A stretch of DNA of 64,000 nt from Mesorhizobium helmanticense (GTDB lineage: Bacteria; Pseudomonadota; Alphaproteobacteria; Rhizobiales; Rhizobiaceae), in assembly GCF_003034915.1 (NCBI RefSeq), contig NZ_PZJX01000050.1, positions 117,689 through 181,688 of the forward strand, given 5' to 3'. The notes below the pieces were generated by a model. The model did no database searches and was not told where the DNA came from. It was given only the letters and a program-made list of their open reading frames with translations. The translations under genes were made by a program, and so were the position numbers. Positions 26,559 to 34,963 of this stretch are shown piece after piece. Within the stretch, counting starts at the first letter, position 1. The number at the start of each line of letters is the position of its first letter.

Positions 26559-27717
26559 AGACGAAGCCGCCGCGGCGGCGGTGGTCGACTATGCTGCGTC
26601 CGTGGCATTGCGCCGGCAGATATTCTTCTGGCTGGCGACGGCCGTGCTGCTGGCGCTGTTCCTCTATGTCTTCAGCGCCATCCTGTTGCCGTTCGTCGCC
26701 GGCATGGTGCTGGCATATTTCCTGGATCCCGTCGCCGACCGGCTGCAGCGGCTCGGCCTGTCGCGCCTCATGGCGACGGTGGTCATCCTCATTGGCTTCA
26801 TCGTCGTCCTGGTGCTGGCCTTCGTCATCCTGGTTCCGGTGCTGGCCTCGCAGATGGCCGATTTCGCTAGCAAACTGCCGGAATATCTGACGCGATTGCA
26901 GGCGCTGATCACCAGCTTCGACCCGCAATGGCTGGAACAGAAATTCGGCGTCGACGCCAATGGCCTGCGCGACGGGCTGAATTCACTGCTCACCTCCGGT
27001 TTCGGCCTGCTGACAACGGTGTTCACCTCGATCTGGAGTTCCGGCGTGGCGCTGGTGTCGATCGTCAGCCTGTTCGTGGTCACGCCTGTCGTCGCTTTCT
27101 ACATGCTGCTCGACTGGGACCGCATGGTGGCGATCGTCGACAGCTGGGTGCCGCGTGACTATGTCAAGACCGTCAGGGCGATCGCCAACGACATCAACAC
27201 CGCCACCGCCGGTTTCGTGCGCGGCCAGGGCACGCTCTGCCTGGTTCTGGGCGCCATGTACGCCACCGGCTTGACGCTGACCGGACTGAACTTCGCCATC
27301 CTCATCGGCCTGTTCGCCGGGCTGATCTCCTTCATCCCCTATGTCGGCTCGCTGACCGGGCTGGTGCTGGCCGTCGGCGTCGCCTTCGTCCAGTTCTGGC
27401 CCGACTGGACCATGGTCGCGGCGGTGGCCGGCGTGTTCTTCGTCGGTCAGTTCATCGAGGGCAACATCCTGCAGCCGCGGCTGGTCGGCAAAAGCGTCGG
27501 CCTGCATCCGGTGTGGCTGATGTTTGCGCTGTTTGCCTTCGGTGCGCTGTTCGGCTTCGTCGGCCTGCTGATCGCGGTGCCGGCTTCGGCGGCGGTCGCG
27601 GTTCTGGTGCGCTTTGCGATCGCCCGCTATCTCGAATCGCCGCTCTACAAGGGGCACGGCGCCGAGCCGGCTCCGCCGCTGCCGCCCAGCCGCCGCAGGG
27701 GGACGCCGCGCGGCTGA
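26530..27717 (+). CDS. AI-2E family transporter (PerM-like)
   Basis: 395-residue polytopic membrane protein. Family blocks include ILLPFVAGMVLAYFLDPVAD, the long amphipathic middle (PEYLTRLQALITSFDPQ), SFIPYVGSLTGLVLAVG, FVGQFIEGNILQPRLVGKSV and LHPVWLMFALFAFGALFG. The family includes AI-2 exporters and Na+/H+ antiporters, so the name does not fix the substrate. Overlaps the preceding gene by 29 bases and is 5 bases from hdaA: one operon. Confidence 0.92.
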   Translation: MAKAPHRATEDEAAAAAVVDYAASVALRRQIFFWLATAVLLALFLYVFSAILLPFVAGMVLAYFLDPVADRLQRLGLSRLMATVVILIGFIVVLVLAFVILVPVLASQMADFASKLPEYLTRLQALITSFDPQWLEQKFGVDANGLRDGLNSLLTSGFGLLTTVFTSIWSSGVALVSIVSLFVVTPVVAFYMLLDWDRMVAIVDSWVPRDYVKTVRAIANDINTATAGFVRGQGTLCLVLGAMYATGLTLTGLNFAILIGLFAGLISFIPYVGSLTGLVLAVGVAFVQFWPDWTMVAAVAGVFFVGQFIEGNILQPRLVGKSVGLHPVWLMFALFAFGALFGFVGLLIAVPASAAVAVLVRFAIARYLESPLYKGHGAEPAPPLPPSRRRGTPRG

Positions 27718-27722
27718 GAGGG

Positions 27723-28427
27723 ATGAGCGACAACAAGATCGATCCGCCACGCCAGTTGCCGCTCGATCTCGGCCACGGCACCGGCTATTCGCGCGATGAT
27801 CTCGTCGTCTCCGGCACCAACAGCCAGGCGGTTGCGCTGGTTGACCGCTGGCCGGACTGGCCCTCGCCGGTGGTGGTGCTGGCGGGACCGGCCGGCTCGG
27901 GCAAGACGCATCTGGCCTCGATCTGGCAGGCCCATGCCGGCGCGGTGGCGGTCGATGCCGGCCGCATCGGCGGTTGCATCGCCGAGCTCGGCGCCCGCCC
28001 GGCCTTGATCGACGATGTCGACGCCGGCCCGGTCGATGAAGAAGGGCTGTTCCATCTGATCAATACGGTGCGCGGCGCCCACTCGACCCTCTTGTTGACC
28101 GCGCGGCGCTTCCCATCCGCCTGGGGTGTTCGGCTGCCCGATCTGGCCTCGCGGCTGAAGGCGGCGGCGACGATCGAGATCCACGAACCCGACGACCTGC
28201 TTCTCGCGGGCGTCATCACCAAGCTGTTCGCCGACCGTCAGATCGAGGTCGAGCCGCATGTCGTGCAATATCTGGTGCGCCGCATCGAGCGCTCGCTGGC
28301 GACCGCCATGCGGGTCGTCGAGCGGCTCGACCGCACCGCGCTCGAACGCAAGACGCCGATCACCCGCGCCCTCGCCGCCGAGACCGTCAGCGCCATGGAT
28401 GAAGGGCAGGGCGCGTTCGATATCTAG
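27723..28427 (+). CDS. hdaA: DnaA-inactivation regulator HdaA
   Basis: 234 residues. A DnaA-related AAA+ protein without the DnaA DNA-binding domain: QLPLDLGHGTGYSRDDLVV holds the N-terminal sliding-clamp-binding motif (QLPLDL), followed by Walker A GPAGSGKTH and arginine-finger region LPDLASRLKAA. With the clamp it stimulates DnaA-ATP hydrolysis and limits re-initiation. The ATG at 27723 has GAGAGGG upstream; the longer open frame is inside the permease gene. Confidence 0.93.
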   Translation: MSDNKIDPPRQLPLDLGHGTGYSRDDLVVSGTNSQAVALVDRWPDWPSPVVVLAGPAGSGKTHLASIWQAHAGAVAVDAGRIGGCIAELGARPALIDDVDAGPVDEEGLFHLINTVRGAHSTLLLTARRFPSAWGVRLPDLASRLKAAATIEIHEPDDLLLAGVITKLFADRQIEVEPHVVQYLVRRIERSLATAMRVVERLDRTALERKTPITRALAAETVSAMDEGQGAFDI

Positions 28428-28658
28428 GGGTAGGAAAAAATCGCTTCTTCCCTTGAAGGCGAGGGAAAAGGGGGCACAGCCGCTGTCCCATTTCGGGAAA
28501 CAATAGCTGGCATCCATCTTGCAACGCCCAGCTTGCCGGCTAATCCCGGTCCTGATGCGTATCAATCAGGTAGTAGGCTCGCCGGGAGTGTAGGCGGTTG
28601 GGGTTCTCGCCCGGCGAGCTCGCTTACAGACAGTTTTGATTTAAGGGGGGAGATTGGA

Positions 28659-28735
<77 letters not shown>

Positions 28736-28859
28736 AACGGTCTGTTGCCTAGTGATTTCGGCTCGGCAACGCAAGTGCAAAAACCTTGCCGCCGCCCCCA
28801 TTGCGCAGTAATGACGGGCCAGAGGTAGCGACGCTGCCTTGCACAGCAACGAGGTGGCC

Positions 28860-29165
28860 ATGTCCGCGCGCATTTTCAGCCCAGCCAAAACCGCGATGCA
28901 ATCCGGCAAGGCCAAGACCGGCCACTGGGTGCTCGAATTCGATCCCGAGATGCGCAAGAAGATCGATCCGCTGATGGGCTATACCACCTCGGGCGACATG
29001 CGCAGCCAGATCAGGCTCACCTTCGACACCAGGGAAGAAGCGGTCGCCTATGCGCAGAAGGAGGGCCTCGCCTACCGCGTCGAGGAGCCCAAGGAAACCA
29101 AGCGCCGCCAGATTTCCTATGCGGAGAATTTCCGCTATGACCGCAGGACGCCCTGGACGCATTGA
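28860..29165 (+). CDS. ETC complex I accessory subunit (NDUFS4-like)
   Basis: 101 residues. It matches the alphaproteobacterial homologue of mitochondrial NDUFS4: ARIFSPAKTAMQSG, WVLEFDP, MGYTTSGDMRSQIRLTFDT (conserved W-x-S-like block) and AVAYAQKEGLAYRV. In Paracoccus complex I this subunit binds the peripheral arm. The start at 28860 matches the family; seven codons more are open upstream. It lies between two tRNA genes, away from the nuo operon; another accessory subunit (NDUFS6-like) is at 62832. Confidence 0.88.
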   Translation: MSARIFSPAKTAMQSGKAKTGHWVLEFDPEMRKKIDPLMGYTTSGDMRSQIRLTFDTREEAVAYAQKEGLAYRVEEPKETKRRQISYAENFRYDRRTPWTH

Positions 29166-29226
29166 CCGGCAACGCCGGGAGGTGATTCCAGCGCATAGTT
29201 TCAGCCGGCCCCCAGGTCGGCCCAGC

Positions 29227-29303
29227 GGTCCCGTAGCTCAGCTGGATAGAGCACCGGCCTTCTAAGCCGATGGTCACAGGTTCGAATCCTGTCGGGATCG
29301 CCA
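29227..29303 (+). tRNA. tRNA-Arg (TCT), integration site
   Basis: 77-nt cloverleaf with encoded CCA: acceptor GGTCCCG/CGGGATC (one G-T pair), D arm GCTCAGCTGGATAGAGC, anticodon loop CTTCTAA with TCT, T arm CAGGTTCGAATCCTG. Its last 15 bases are repeated at 43596-43610 and mark the left end of the integrated element, whose integrase gene is 20 bases away. Confidence 0.97.
29289..29303. other. attL core
   Basis: 15-bp CTGTCGGGATCGCCA, identical to 43596-43610. It forms the end of the T arm, acceptor strand and CCA of tRNA-Arg, the typical target of tyrosine integrases. Confidence 0.8.
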
Positions 29304-29322
29304 CTCATCTTTCTGCACTTAA

Positions 29323-30429
29323 TCATTTCAATGCCTTACGAGCGTGTTTGTCCAACCTTGTCTTGCGGTTGGGAAAATTGTGTTCACGGTCTGACCTATC
29401 CGGCATCGAGTCGACGGCCTGGTCGGCGAGCTTCATTTGGTCAGCGGCGCGCGTGTAGCGGCCGACTTCCTGCAGAGTTGCATGGCCAGTAAGAGCCTGA
29501 ATTTGGTTTGTGCTTCGCCCAGCATCCGCCACCCGCTTGGCGGCCGATTTGCGCAAACCGTGGGCTGAGCGTCCCTTAAGACCAGCAGTATCGCACCACT
29601 CGCGGAACAGATTTCCGAACCCGGCCGGCGAGAATGGCGCACCGTTTTCGGTCACAAGGAAGGTCAGGTTCGTTCGCTCCGTGTGGGCAAGGGCGTCCGC
29701 AAGCGCCTTATGGATTTTCAGTTCCAGCCTAGCGCCGGTCTTCGATTGGCGGACAGCAATGCGGTTTGCGACAACATGTTGCCACCCCATCCGTACGACG
29801 TCGCCGCGGCGCTGGCCGGTGTAGAGCAGCAGTGCCATAGCCAGGCGGGCGCGGGTCCCAATCGGATGCGCCTTCTCATAGGCGGCGATGTCGGCTTCAG
29901 ACCACGTCGCAAACCCTTTCGTGGCGACCTTGAAGCCTTTTATACCGCGTGCCGGATTGCGCTCGATCAGTTCGATGTCCATCGCAAAGTCGAGCAGCAG
30001 CCGCAGCGCCTTCAGCAGGTTGTTCGCAGCGTGCGGCGTTGACGCCATACCGCCGATGATTGCCTTGACGTGCTTGCGCTCGATCAGGCGGACAGGATCC
30101 GCGCCGGCCTTGCGGACGAAGCGATCTATGATGCCGCGACGCACGGCCTTTGTGGAATCGCGCAGACCAATGAATTCGGGCGATTGGTAGTAGGAGAGGG
30201 CGAGGGCGGCGAGGCTGCCCGGCTTGTGGCGCGAAGCCCCTATATGCTGGCTTGCCGCCTTCACACCGGCGAGAGCGGCCTGGTACTCCTGCCAGAATTC
30301 CTCCGTGTCGAGCGGCGCATGCAGATATGTCGAATAGAGGCCCTTGCGGAAGCGCAGACGCGTCTTTCCATGCCGGTCTGGCGCCGGGCTGACATGCAAG
30401 GGCAGGCCGTGTCTATTCCGCCTTGCCAT
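29323..30429 (-). CDS. tyrosine recombinase / integrase
   Basis: 368 residues. N-terminal arm- and core-binding part (about 1-165) followed by the catalytic domain: first Arg in LLLYTGQRRGDVV, Lys near SKTGARLELKIH, HGLRKSAA (H-x-x-R), LTGHATLQEVGRYTRA with His and the nucleophilic Tyr. Complete and of usual length. It lies 20 bases from tRNA-Arg and is transcribed toward it, so upon excision its transcript would run across the joined site into the ORF at 43298. Confidence 0.95.
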   Translation of the reverse strand: MARRNRHGLPLHVSPAPDRHGKTRLRFRKGLYSTYLHAPLDTEEFWQEYQAALAGVKAASQHIGASRHKPGSLAALALSYYQSPEFIGLRDSTKAVRRGIIDRFVRKAGADPVRLIERKHVKAIIGGMASTPHAANNLLKALRLLLDFAMDIELIERNPARGIKGFKVATKGFATWSEADIAAYEKAHPIGTRARLAMALLLYTGQRRGDVVRMGWQHVVANRIAVRQSKTGARLELKIHKALADALAHTERTNLTFLVTENGAPFSPAGFGNLFREWCDTAGLKGRSAHGLRKSAAKRVADAGRSTNQIQALTGHATLQEVGRYTRAADQMKLADQAVDSMPDRSDREHNFPNRKTRLDKHARKALK

Positions 30430-30604
30430 CGCTCAGAAACCTATCCCATGGGTTCGCGTGAACCGATTCAGCTTTTTCCTCAACGGTGATGACGCGCACG
30501 CCGTTCTTCGTGGTCACGTAGGAAAAAACGGTGAGGCCAGCGGCTTGAGCCGCTTTCAGCGCCCGAGTTATCTCAGCCAGGGTGACCGACGGAGAGCGGG
30601 GCAT
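30413..30604 (-). CDS. small integrase-associated protein
   Basis: 63 residues; overlaps the integrase start by 17 bases and must be co-translated. Pattern: VTLAEITRALKAAQAAGL helix, then VFSYVTTKNGVRVITVEE hairpin and PWDRFL. Similar short ORFs often sit just before integrases in rhizobial elements; a role in excision is possible but is inference. No clear helix-turn-helix of the AlpA type. Confidence 0.68.
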   Translation of the reverse strand: MPRSPSVTLAEITRALKAAQAAGLTVFSYVTTKNGVRVITVEEKAESVHANPWDRFLSDGKAE

Positions 30605-30611
30605 TTTCTAG

Positions 30612-31322
30612 CTATCGCTCTGCGATCGCAGCGACGTCGAATAATTCCGACGTAGCCACAACAAGATCGTCGTCGCTAGTTGCCTCGGCGAGCGGTCTTT
30701 CCAAAAGGATGCGCTTGCCTACCGACCTTAGATGGTCCGCTCCGATGACGAACCGATTGCCCGCCGAGATCGAATCGATAGAGCGAAATAGCCTATCGCT
30801 GTCTTCCTCTGACAAATGCTGGAGTTCATCGGAACTGCTAAACAGAAATCGGACGTTCGTTAGAGACCGACGATCGAACGTCATCCACGCTGCCTGCCCA
30901 TCCTCCTGCAATTCGAAACTTCTGATTTTAAAGCCGGCCGTTTCATAGCCCTTGTTCATAGCAACAACCATAAACGATGCCAGCAAGCGCGCCTCCCCAC
31001 GAAAGGCCTCTGACAATCCTGGATGATCGGGATGCCTGATCAGCCTACAATTGGAAAATAGTGACTGTGCGACGTCTAATGCATCTGCCGGTCGCCGAGA
31101 AACAAGAGTGAGAAAATGGAACATGCCTTCGGCAATTTCCATGTGCGGTGCAGATTGCCCTCTCGGGCCAGTTGAGATCTTAAGCCGCTGATCTTCCGAC
31201 GTGCGGGATATGTCCCGAAGGGGCCGGCAGCGCTGGTCGATCTCACTCAACGGCCGGCCGGTGATCGAAGCAAGATACTGCTGGAGTTCTCGGGAACGCA
31301 TGTTCGAAAATCCTTTCGGCAA
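30612..31322 (-). CDS. unknown element protein, possible N-terminal winged helix
   Basis: 236 residues from 31322 (or 229 from ATG 31301). The first 30 residues, RELQQYLASITGRPLSEID with QRCRPLRD, look like a small DNA-binding helical domain used by several phage proteins; the remainder (FHFLTLVSRRPADALDVAQ, TFDRRSLTNVRFLF) matches nothing I know. It lies 7 bases upstream of the integrase companion and has two palindromes in its upstream region, so it could be the element's regulator. Confidence 0.55.
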   Translation of the reverse strand: MPKGFSNMRSRELQQYLASITGRPLSEIDQRCRPLRDISRTSEDQRLKISTGPRGQSAPHMEIAEGMFHFLTLVSRRPADALDVAQSLFSNCRLIRHPDHPGLSEAFRGEARLLASFMVVAMNKGYETAGFKIRSFELQEDGQAAWMTFDRRSLTNVRFLFSSSDELQHLSEEDSDRLFRSIDSISAGNRFVIGADHLRSVGKRILLERPLAEATSDDDLVVATSELFDVAAIAER

Positions 31323-31383
31323 ATTTTCCCGAAATCTATCTCTGCCGAGCGAACTCCGTCAATAGCAAATCTTACCAATTAAC

Positions 31384-31448
31384 TGTTTCAGTGCTATTAC
31401 TCGTGAAACATTTGCCGTCCCCAGACCGGAAAATTTACCGGTCTGGGG
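31384..31448. promoter_or_regulatory. two palindromes upstream of the 30612-31322 gene
   Basis: TGTTTCA/TGAAACA (31384-31390 and 31404-31410, 13-base spacer), and a perfect 11-bp inverted repeat CCCCAGACCGG/CCGGTCTGGGG (31419-31429 and 31438-31448, loop AAAATTTA). No T run follows the second on either strand, so an operator or protein-binding site is as likely as a terminator for the genes ending at 31467. Confidence 0.45.
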
Positions 31449-31466
31449 CATTAACTCGCATAAGTA

Positions 31467-31820
31467 TCAGCCGGTTACACTGCCTGTTCCCCGTGGAACA
31501 AGCGCTCGCTTCGCCTTTCGGGCGGCTGCCCTCAGTTTTCGTTCTTTCTCTCGCCTCCGATAAACTCGACGCCAAGCCGCATCGATCATCTTGTTGAACT
31601 CGATGCGGAGCCGGGCCGCGACTTCCGGTGGCAAAAGAGCTAATCGCTCCTCGATACTCATGCTCGCGGCAATAGAAGCAGCAGCAGCGGGAGCGGCCAC
31701 AGGTGCAGCACGAGTTACCGGCAGCGCCAGCGCCGGCAGGGCTGGCAATGCCATTGCGGCTGGAACCGCGGCGAAATATCCGAGCAAGACCCGGCGAGAC
31801 ATGTTTGCGGCGCTCATCAT
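31467..31820 (-). CDS. small exported protein with twin-arginine-like signal
   Basis: 117 residues from ATG 31820. SRRVLLGYFAAVPAAMALPA is a twin-arginine-type leader, followed by an Ala/Pro-rich linker and a strongly basic helix (RRVYRRREKERKLRAAARK). ATGA overlap with the gene upstream (31817-31820). Unknown function; the basic tail could bind nucleic acid or membranes. Confidence 0.55.
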   Translation of the reverse strand: MMSAANMSRRVLLGYFAAVPAAMALPALPALALPVTRAAPVAAPAAAASIAASMSIEERLALLPPEVAARLRIEFNKMIDAAWRRVYRRREKERKLRAAARKAKRALVPRGTGSVTG

Positions 31821-32002
31821 TTCTGCACCACCAAACAAAACCCGACTTGGTGGTAGACCTGAATTCGCCATTCGCCACCGTGTAGCGCCTGCATCGATTT
31901 GGCCAGTGCAGCTGCATCCGCATTGATCCGGCGCGCCTCGTCGAGAGCCGCATCGATTCCCGTGTGGAGTTGCGCGAGCGCGCGGCTGTTTGTGTCGCTC
32001 AT
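31817..32002 (-). CDS. small helical protein, middle gene of three
   Basis: 61 residues from ATG 32002 (SDTNSRALAQLHTGIDAALD, ARRINADAAALAKSMQALHG, then EWRIQVYHQVGFCLV). Overlaps both neighbours by ATGA at 31817 and 31999. No export signal of its own. Unknown. Confidence 0.55.
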   Translation of the reverse strand: MSDTNSRALAQLHTGIDAALDEARRINADAAALAKSMQALHGGEWRIQVYHQVGFCLVVQK

Positions 32003-32322
32003 GACCGCACCTTCACCAGATCGAGGACGATTCTTTTGAAACGGGGATCGGTTCTGCCGTAGTGAGTGGCGCGGACGTCGGTCCCCCTCGCATCGCTGCA
32101 AAACCAGATGTTCCACGTCTCGTCGGGTCCGATGTGCTCATTCATCAGGGCATTGAGCTCGAGGATGCGCTGTTCGACCAGCGCCAGGCCAACGGCAGCT
32201 TTCTCCGGTCTGGAATAAGCAGCGAACGCGCCGGCCGGCAGCGCCAGGGTGGCCGGCAATGCCGTGAACGCGCCTAGGATCGAACGGCGTGAGAAACGGT
32301 GATCGGTCTTCTGAGGTGTCAT
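31999..32322 (-). CDS. small exported protein with twin-arginine signal
   Basis: 107 residues. RFSRRSILGAFTALPATLAL is a convincing twin-arginine signal with cleavage near AFA. The mature part has EQRILELNALMNEHIGPDE and TWNIWFCSDARGTD. First gene of a three-gene run joined by ATGA overlaps. Unknown function; not a recognised lysis or immunity protein. Confidence 0.58.
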   Translation of the reverse strand: MTPQKTDHRFSRRSILGAFTALPATLALPAGAFAAYSRPEKAAVGLALVEQRILELNALMNEHIGPDETWNIWFCSDARGTDVRATHYGRTDPRFKRIVLDLVKVRS

Positions 32323-32834
32323 GGTCTTTTGCTCACTGGATATGGGCTATCACGGCCCGCATGGCGATCGGCGCCAAAGCCGGGGGGTGATAACCTGCCA
32401 GTGAGACAGGCCGGTGGCTTTTAACCGCGAGGTCTGGACAGCACCACCGCCCCCGGCCTATAGAAGGCCGTTCGCGGCAGCCGCCAAGCTGCGCGTCATC
32501 CCGCAAGCGGGATTAACGACTTATAAGATCGCGCCAACGATTTTAGGTCGTCACTGGTCCGGGTTATCACGCCCACGGACACGATGCTCTCATTCGGTTA
32601 ACAATTCAAGACGCCCTCGCGGGGGCGAAGCTTTTGAAACTGCTCTTTGCGATGCTCGATGAACCTTGGTTGTATCTCTTATGATCTCAATCACGCGATC
32701 GACTGGGACGAGTACGGCTATGCCAGAACTCATTAAGTCGAGGAAATGATCGCGCCGATTCGGCCTCGTCCGTTCGCGAAAAAAGATCCTCGCTCAGGCC
32801 GAGAGGGTGTCAGCGGACCTCCAAGGCATTCGGA
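32323..32834. other. 512-base gap without a supported gene
   Basis: Between the divergently read start at 32322 and the end of the HNH gene at 32835. A plus-strand frame at 32414-32662 is arginine/proline-rich with no domain and no ribosome site. The region should contain the promoter for the 32322-31467 genes, but I see no convincing element. Confidence 0.4.
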
Positions 32835-33668
32835 TCACCTCGCGGCCTGGTCTTTTAGTTTGCGCCATTCACCGACGGTCTTCCAAAGCCTTTCTCTTCG
32901 GTTCTCCACACCCACTCCCATAATCATGCCTTTGCCGTTCGGAACAAGTGAAATCCCATTTTCATGCATAGATAGGGACATTCGCGCAAACGCCAGGTTT
33001 TCCACATCGTTGTTGGTTGAGACAAAACGAATTTTCTTTTCCGTGATCTTGATTTCCTTCGACTTAAACCAGAGAGAGCCCGTAAGTTTCATTGGAATCA
33101 ACTTAGCGTTAAGCGAAAGGTTTACAGACCCCTTCTTCTGCCTGATCGTAAGAATCTGCCAGTCGGCTACGATATCCCATGCAAAAGGATTGCCAGAAAC
33201 CCACTCATTTTCATCAATTTGGCAGAGAAGAGGACCGTCTTCGGAGTACAGCTTAAGGGAGAGGCCTACGGCGCCCTCAGCGATGGACAATCCGATTACC
33301 TGCTCTTCATCAATGCTGAGGATTGGACCATTGTTCACCACCAACACCGAGCCTAACTCGATTGCGGGATAGTCCTGTTTTACGGCCAGCAAGCCCCTTG
33401 CTAGTCTTCGCTGAATGTTGAAGGGACTGGCTTGGTCTCGGCGCTGCTCACTTAATGGGTACGCACCTTTAGTAGCCATGTCATGATGCGTAGGACAAAG
33501 AGCCATCATGTCGTCTGGCCGGAAATGCTCCTCAACTGACCATTCTATGATGTGGTGATACTGAAGGATCGGAAGACCACACAAACAGCATCCGAAGCCG
33601 GCTCTCTGCCGGAGTATCCGTTTGACGCCATCGGGCGTCGGCGGTCGCGCCTCGTCTTGATCACTCAT
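32835..33668 (-). CDS. HNH endonuclease-like protein with C-terminal beta domain
   Basis: 277 residues, visibly lower GC than its neighbours. Zinc knuckle and HNH core: CCLCG (27-31), YHHIIEW (38-44), ALCPTHHDMA (57-65), the pattern Cx2C...HH...Cx2H. The remaining 190 residues alternate beta-like segments (IGLSIAEGAVGLSLKLYSED, DWQILTIRQKKGSVNLSLN) of unknown fold, different from phage packaging HNH proteins, which are short. Probably cargo with a defence or accessory function; unproven. Confidence 0.72.
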   Translation of the reverse strand: MSDQDEARPPTPDGVKRILRQRAGFGCCLCGLPILQYHHIIEWSVEEHFRPDDMMALCPTHHDMATKGAYPLSEQRRDQASPFNIQRRLARGLLAVKQDYPAIELGSVLVVNNGPILSIDEEQVIGLSIAEGAVGLSLKLYSEDGPLLCQIDENEWVSGNPFAWDIVADWQILTIRQKKGSVNLSLNAKLIPMKLTGSLWFKSKEIKITEKKIRFVSTNNDVENLAFARMSLSMHENGISLVPNGKGMIMGVGVENRRERLWKTVGEWRKLKDQAAR

Positions 33669-33770
33669 GATGTTGCCCCCCCCTAGTCTCCAGCCTATTC
33701 GATTGTCGAGCCAATGGACAAAATTTTGGAGACAATAGCTTAATCGGGCGCAGCCTGCGATCTCGTTGAA

Positions 33771-33843
33771 CGATTAGTCGCGGACGATCCGATTGGAAAT
33801 GCAGTCGGCGGTTATCTAGGTCAGCTGAGCGAAGCCGCCGATC
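33771..33843 (-). pseudogene. decayed duplicate of the 3' end of the 36468 hydrolase gene
   Basis: 73 bases align to 36481-36552 in the same orientation with about 9 mismatches and one gap (roughly 86%), including 24 identical bases at the right end. Translated, it reads IGGFAQLT, then a stop, ITADCIS, then RIVRD and another stop, so it is dead. It marks one edge of the plus-strand cargo block. Confidence 0.85.
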
Positions 33844-33900
33844 AATCCACTAACTTACATTAGCTCTCACGAAGAAAGGAAGCCTTGCGGCCCTGAGGAA

Positions 33901-34866
33901 ATGACACTCATTCTGCTCGCCAACGGGAAATACCACAGCATTATAGCCAGCGACCGTCGACTGACCGCCAACGGGCGTTTGGTCGATAGCGCAGCAAACA
34001 AGGCAATAGTTCTGCAGGCCCCGGGTTACCGCCTATTGTTCGGCTTTACAGGCCTGGCTGAGGCGGGGCGATACAAGACCCGCAAGGTTCTTACTGATGC
34101 AATCTCCAGCCTTGCGCCCACATGCCCGACCATCGAGGCCCTGATAAGGGGCTTGCGAGATGTCTTTGACAACGAATTCAGGAACGCACCAGTAAGGAAC
34201 ATCCGCGAAGCATTGCGTTCTTTGGCAATCGGCTTCGTTGGGGCCGTGATTTCCGGGCAACAAAGTAAAGCCGTTTACGGCTCGATCATGAATATCGATC
34301 ATTTCGGAGAATCCAAAGCGGTAGGCAGTTTCAAGATGCAAGGGCACATCACCGGTCGAGGTCTCGGGGTGTTGGGTGCAAGGTCGGCTGTTAGCGAGGC
34401 AGACGAGCAGGAAATTCTTGCACTAATCGACAGAGACGCCCCCCACGGGGTAATCGCTGGGAAAATGGCCGACCGGATCAGAGTGGCAGCTGCCAAGCCT
34501 CAAGCCTCGGGTACCGTCGGAGACATGATCAGCTGGGCAGCGATCAATCGCAGGACGTTAGCTGTTGAGTTTGGGCAGTACCCTCAAAGCACCCTAGAGT
34601 CTTCTTCCCCGACGTTCATATTCGTGGATATGTGGGGAGAGGTTTCAACGGTTGAAGGGATAAGCGTGATCGGTCCGGAAGCGAAATACAAGCTGCCGTT
34701 TTTCGAGCGGGGGCAACCTTGCCCTTGTGGCGGAGGGGCGCAATACAGGCGCTGCCACGGTAGGAAGTTTGAGCGCCATGGCGGTGTGCCTTCGCCAATT
34801 ACAACCGGCGATGATCCGTTGATTTATCCGCCAGGATACGAAAGTTGGGGACAACAGACCGCATAA
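33901..34866 (+). CDS. proteasome/HslV-like Ntn hydrolase with C-terminal SEC-C motif
   Basis: 321 residues. The N-terminus TLILLANGKYHSIIASDRR matches the HslV/proteasome beta start pattern. If Met is removed, Thr is residue 1, Asp (in ASDRR) is 17 and Lys (in AANKAIV) is 33, the catalytic trio of proteasome-type peptidases. A glycine-rich strand follows (RLLFGFTGLAEAG), as in HslV. Near the C-terminus, CPCGGGAQYRRCHG (274-287) is a SEC-C zinc-binding motif. Not a known HslV: it is about 140 residues longer and has no HslU gene nearby. Substrate and role are unknown. Confidence 0.72.
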   Translation: MTLILLANGKYHSIIASDRRLTANGRLVDSAANKAIVLQAPGYRLLFGFTGLAEAGRYKTRKVLTDAISSLAPTCPTIEALIRGLRDVFDNEFRNAPVRNIREALRSLAIGFVGAVISGQQSKAVYGSIMNIDHFGESKAVGSFKMQGHITGRGLGVLGARSAVSEADEQEILALIDRDAPHGVIAGKMADRIRVAAAKPQASGTVGDMISWAAINRRTLAVEFGQYPQSTLESSSPTFIFVDMWGEVSTVEGISVIGPEAKYKLPFFERGQPCPCGGGAQYRRCHGRKFERHGGVPSPITTGDDPLIYPPGYESWGQQTA

Positions 34867-34963
34867 GCAAGCTGATTGCCCTACGCGAGGATCCCAAGCC
34901 CGTTCTTTCCGAAGCTTGCGTACTCCGCCCACTTGCGCAACTCTGCTGTCGAGAGGGTCTGCT

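Noticed and set aside
32414..32662. Plus-strand 82-codon ORF in the 512-base gap
   Set aside because: Arg/Pro-rich, no ribosome site, no recognisable pattern.
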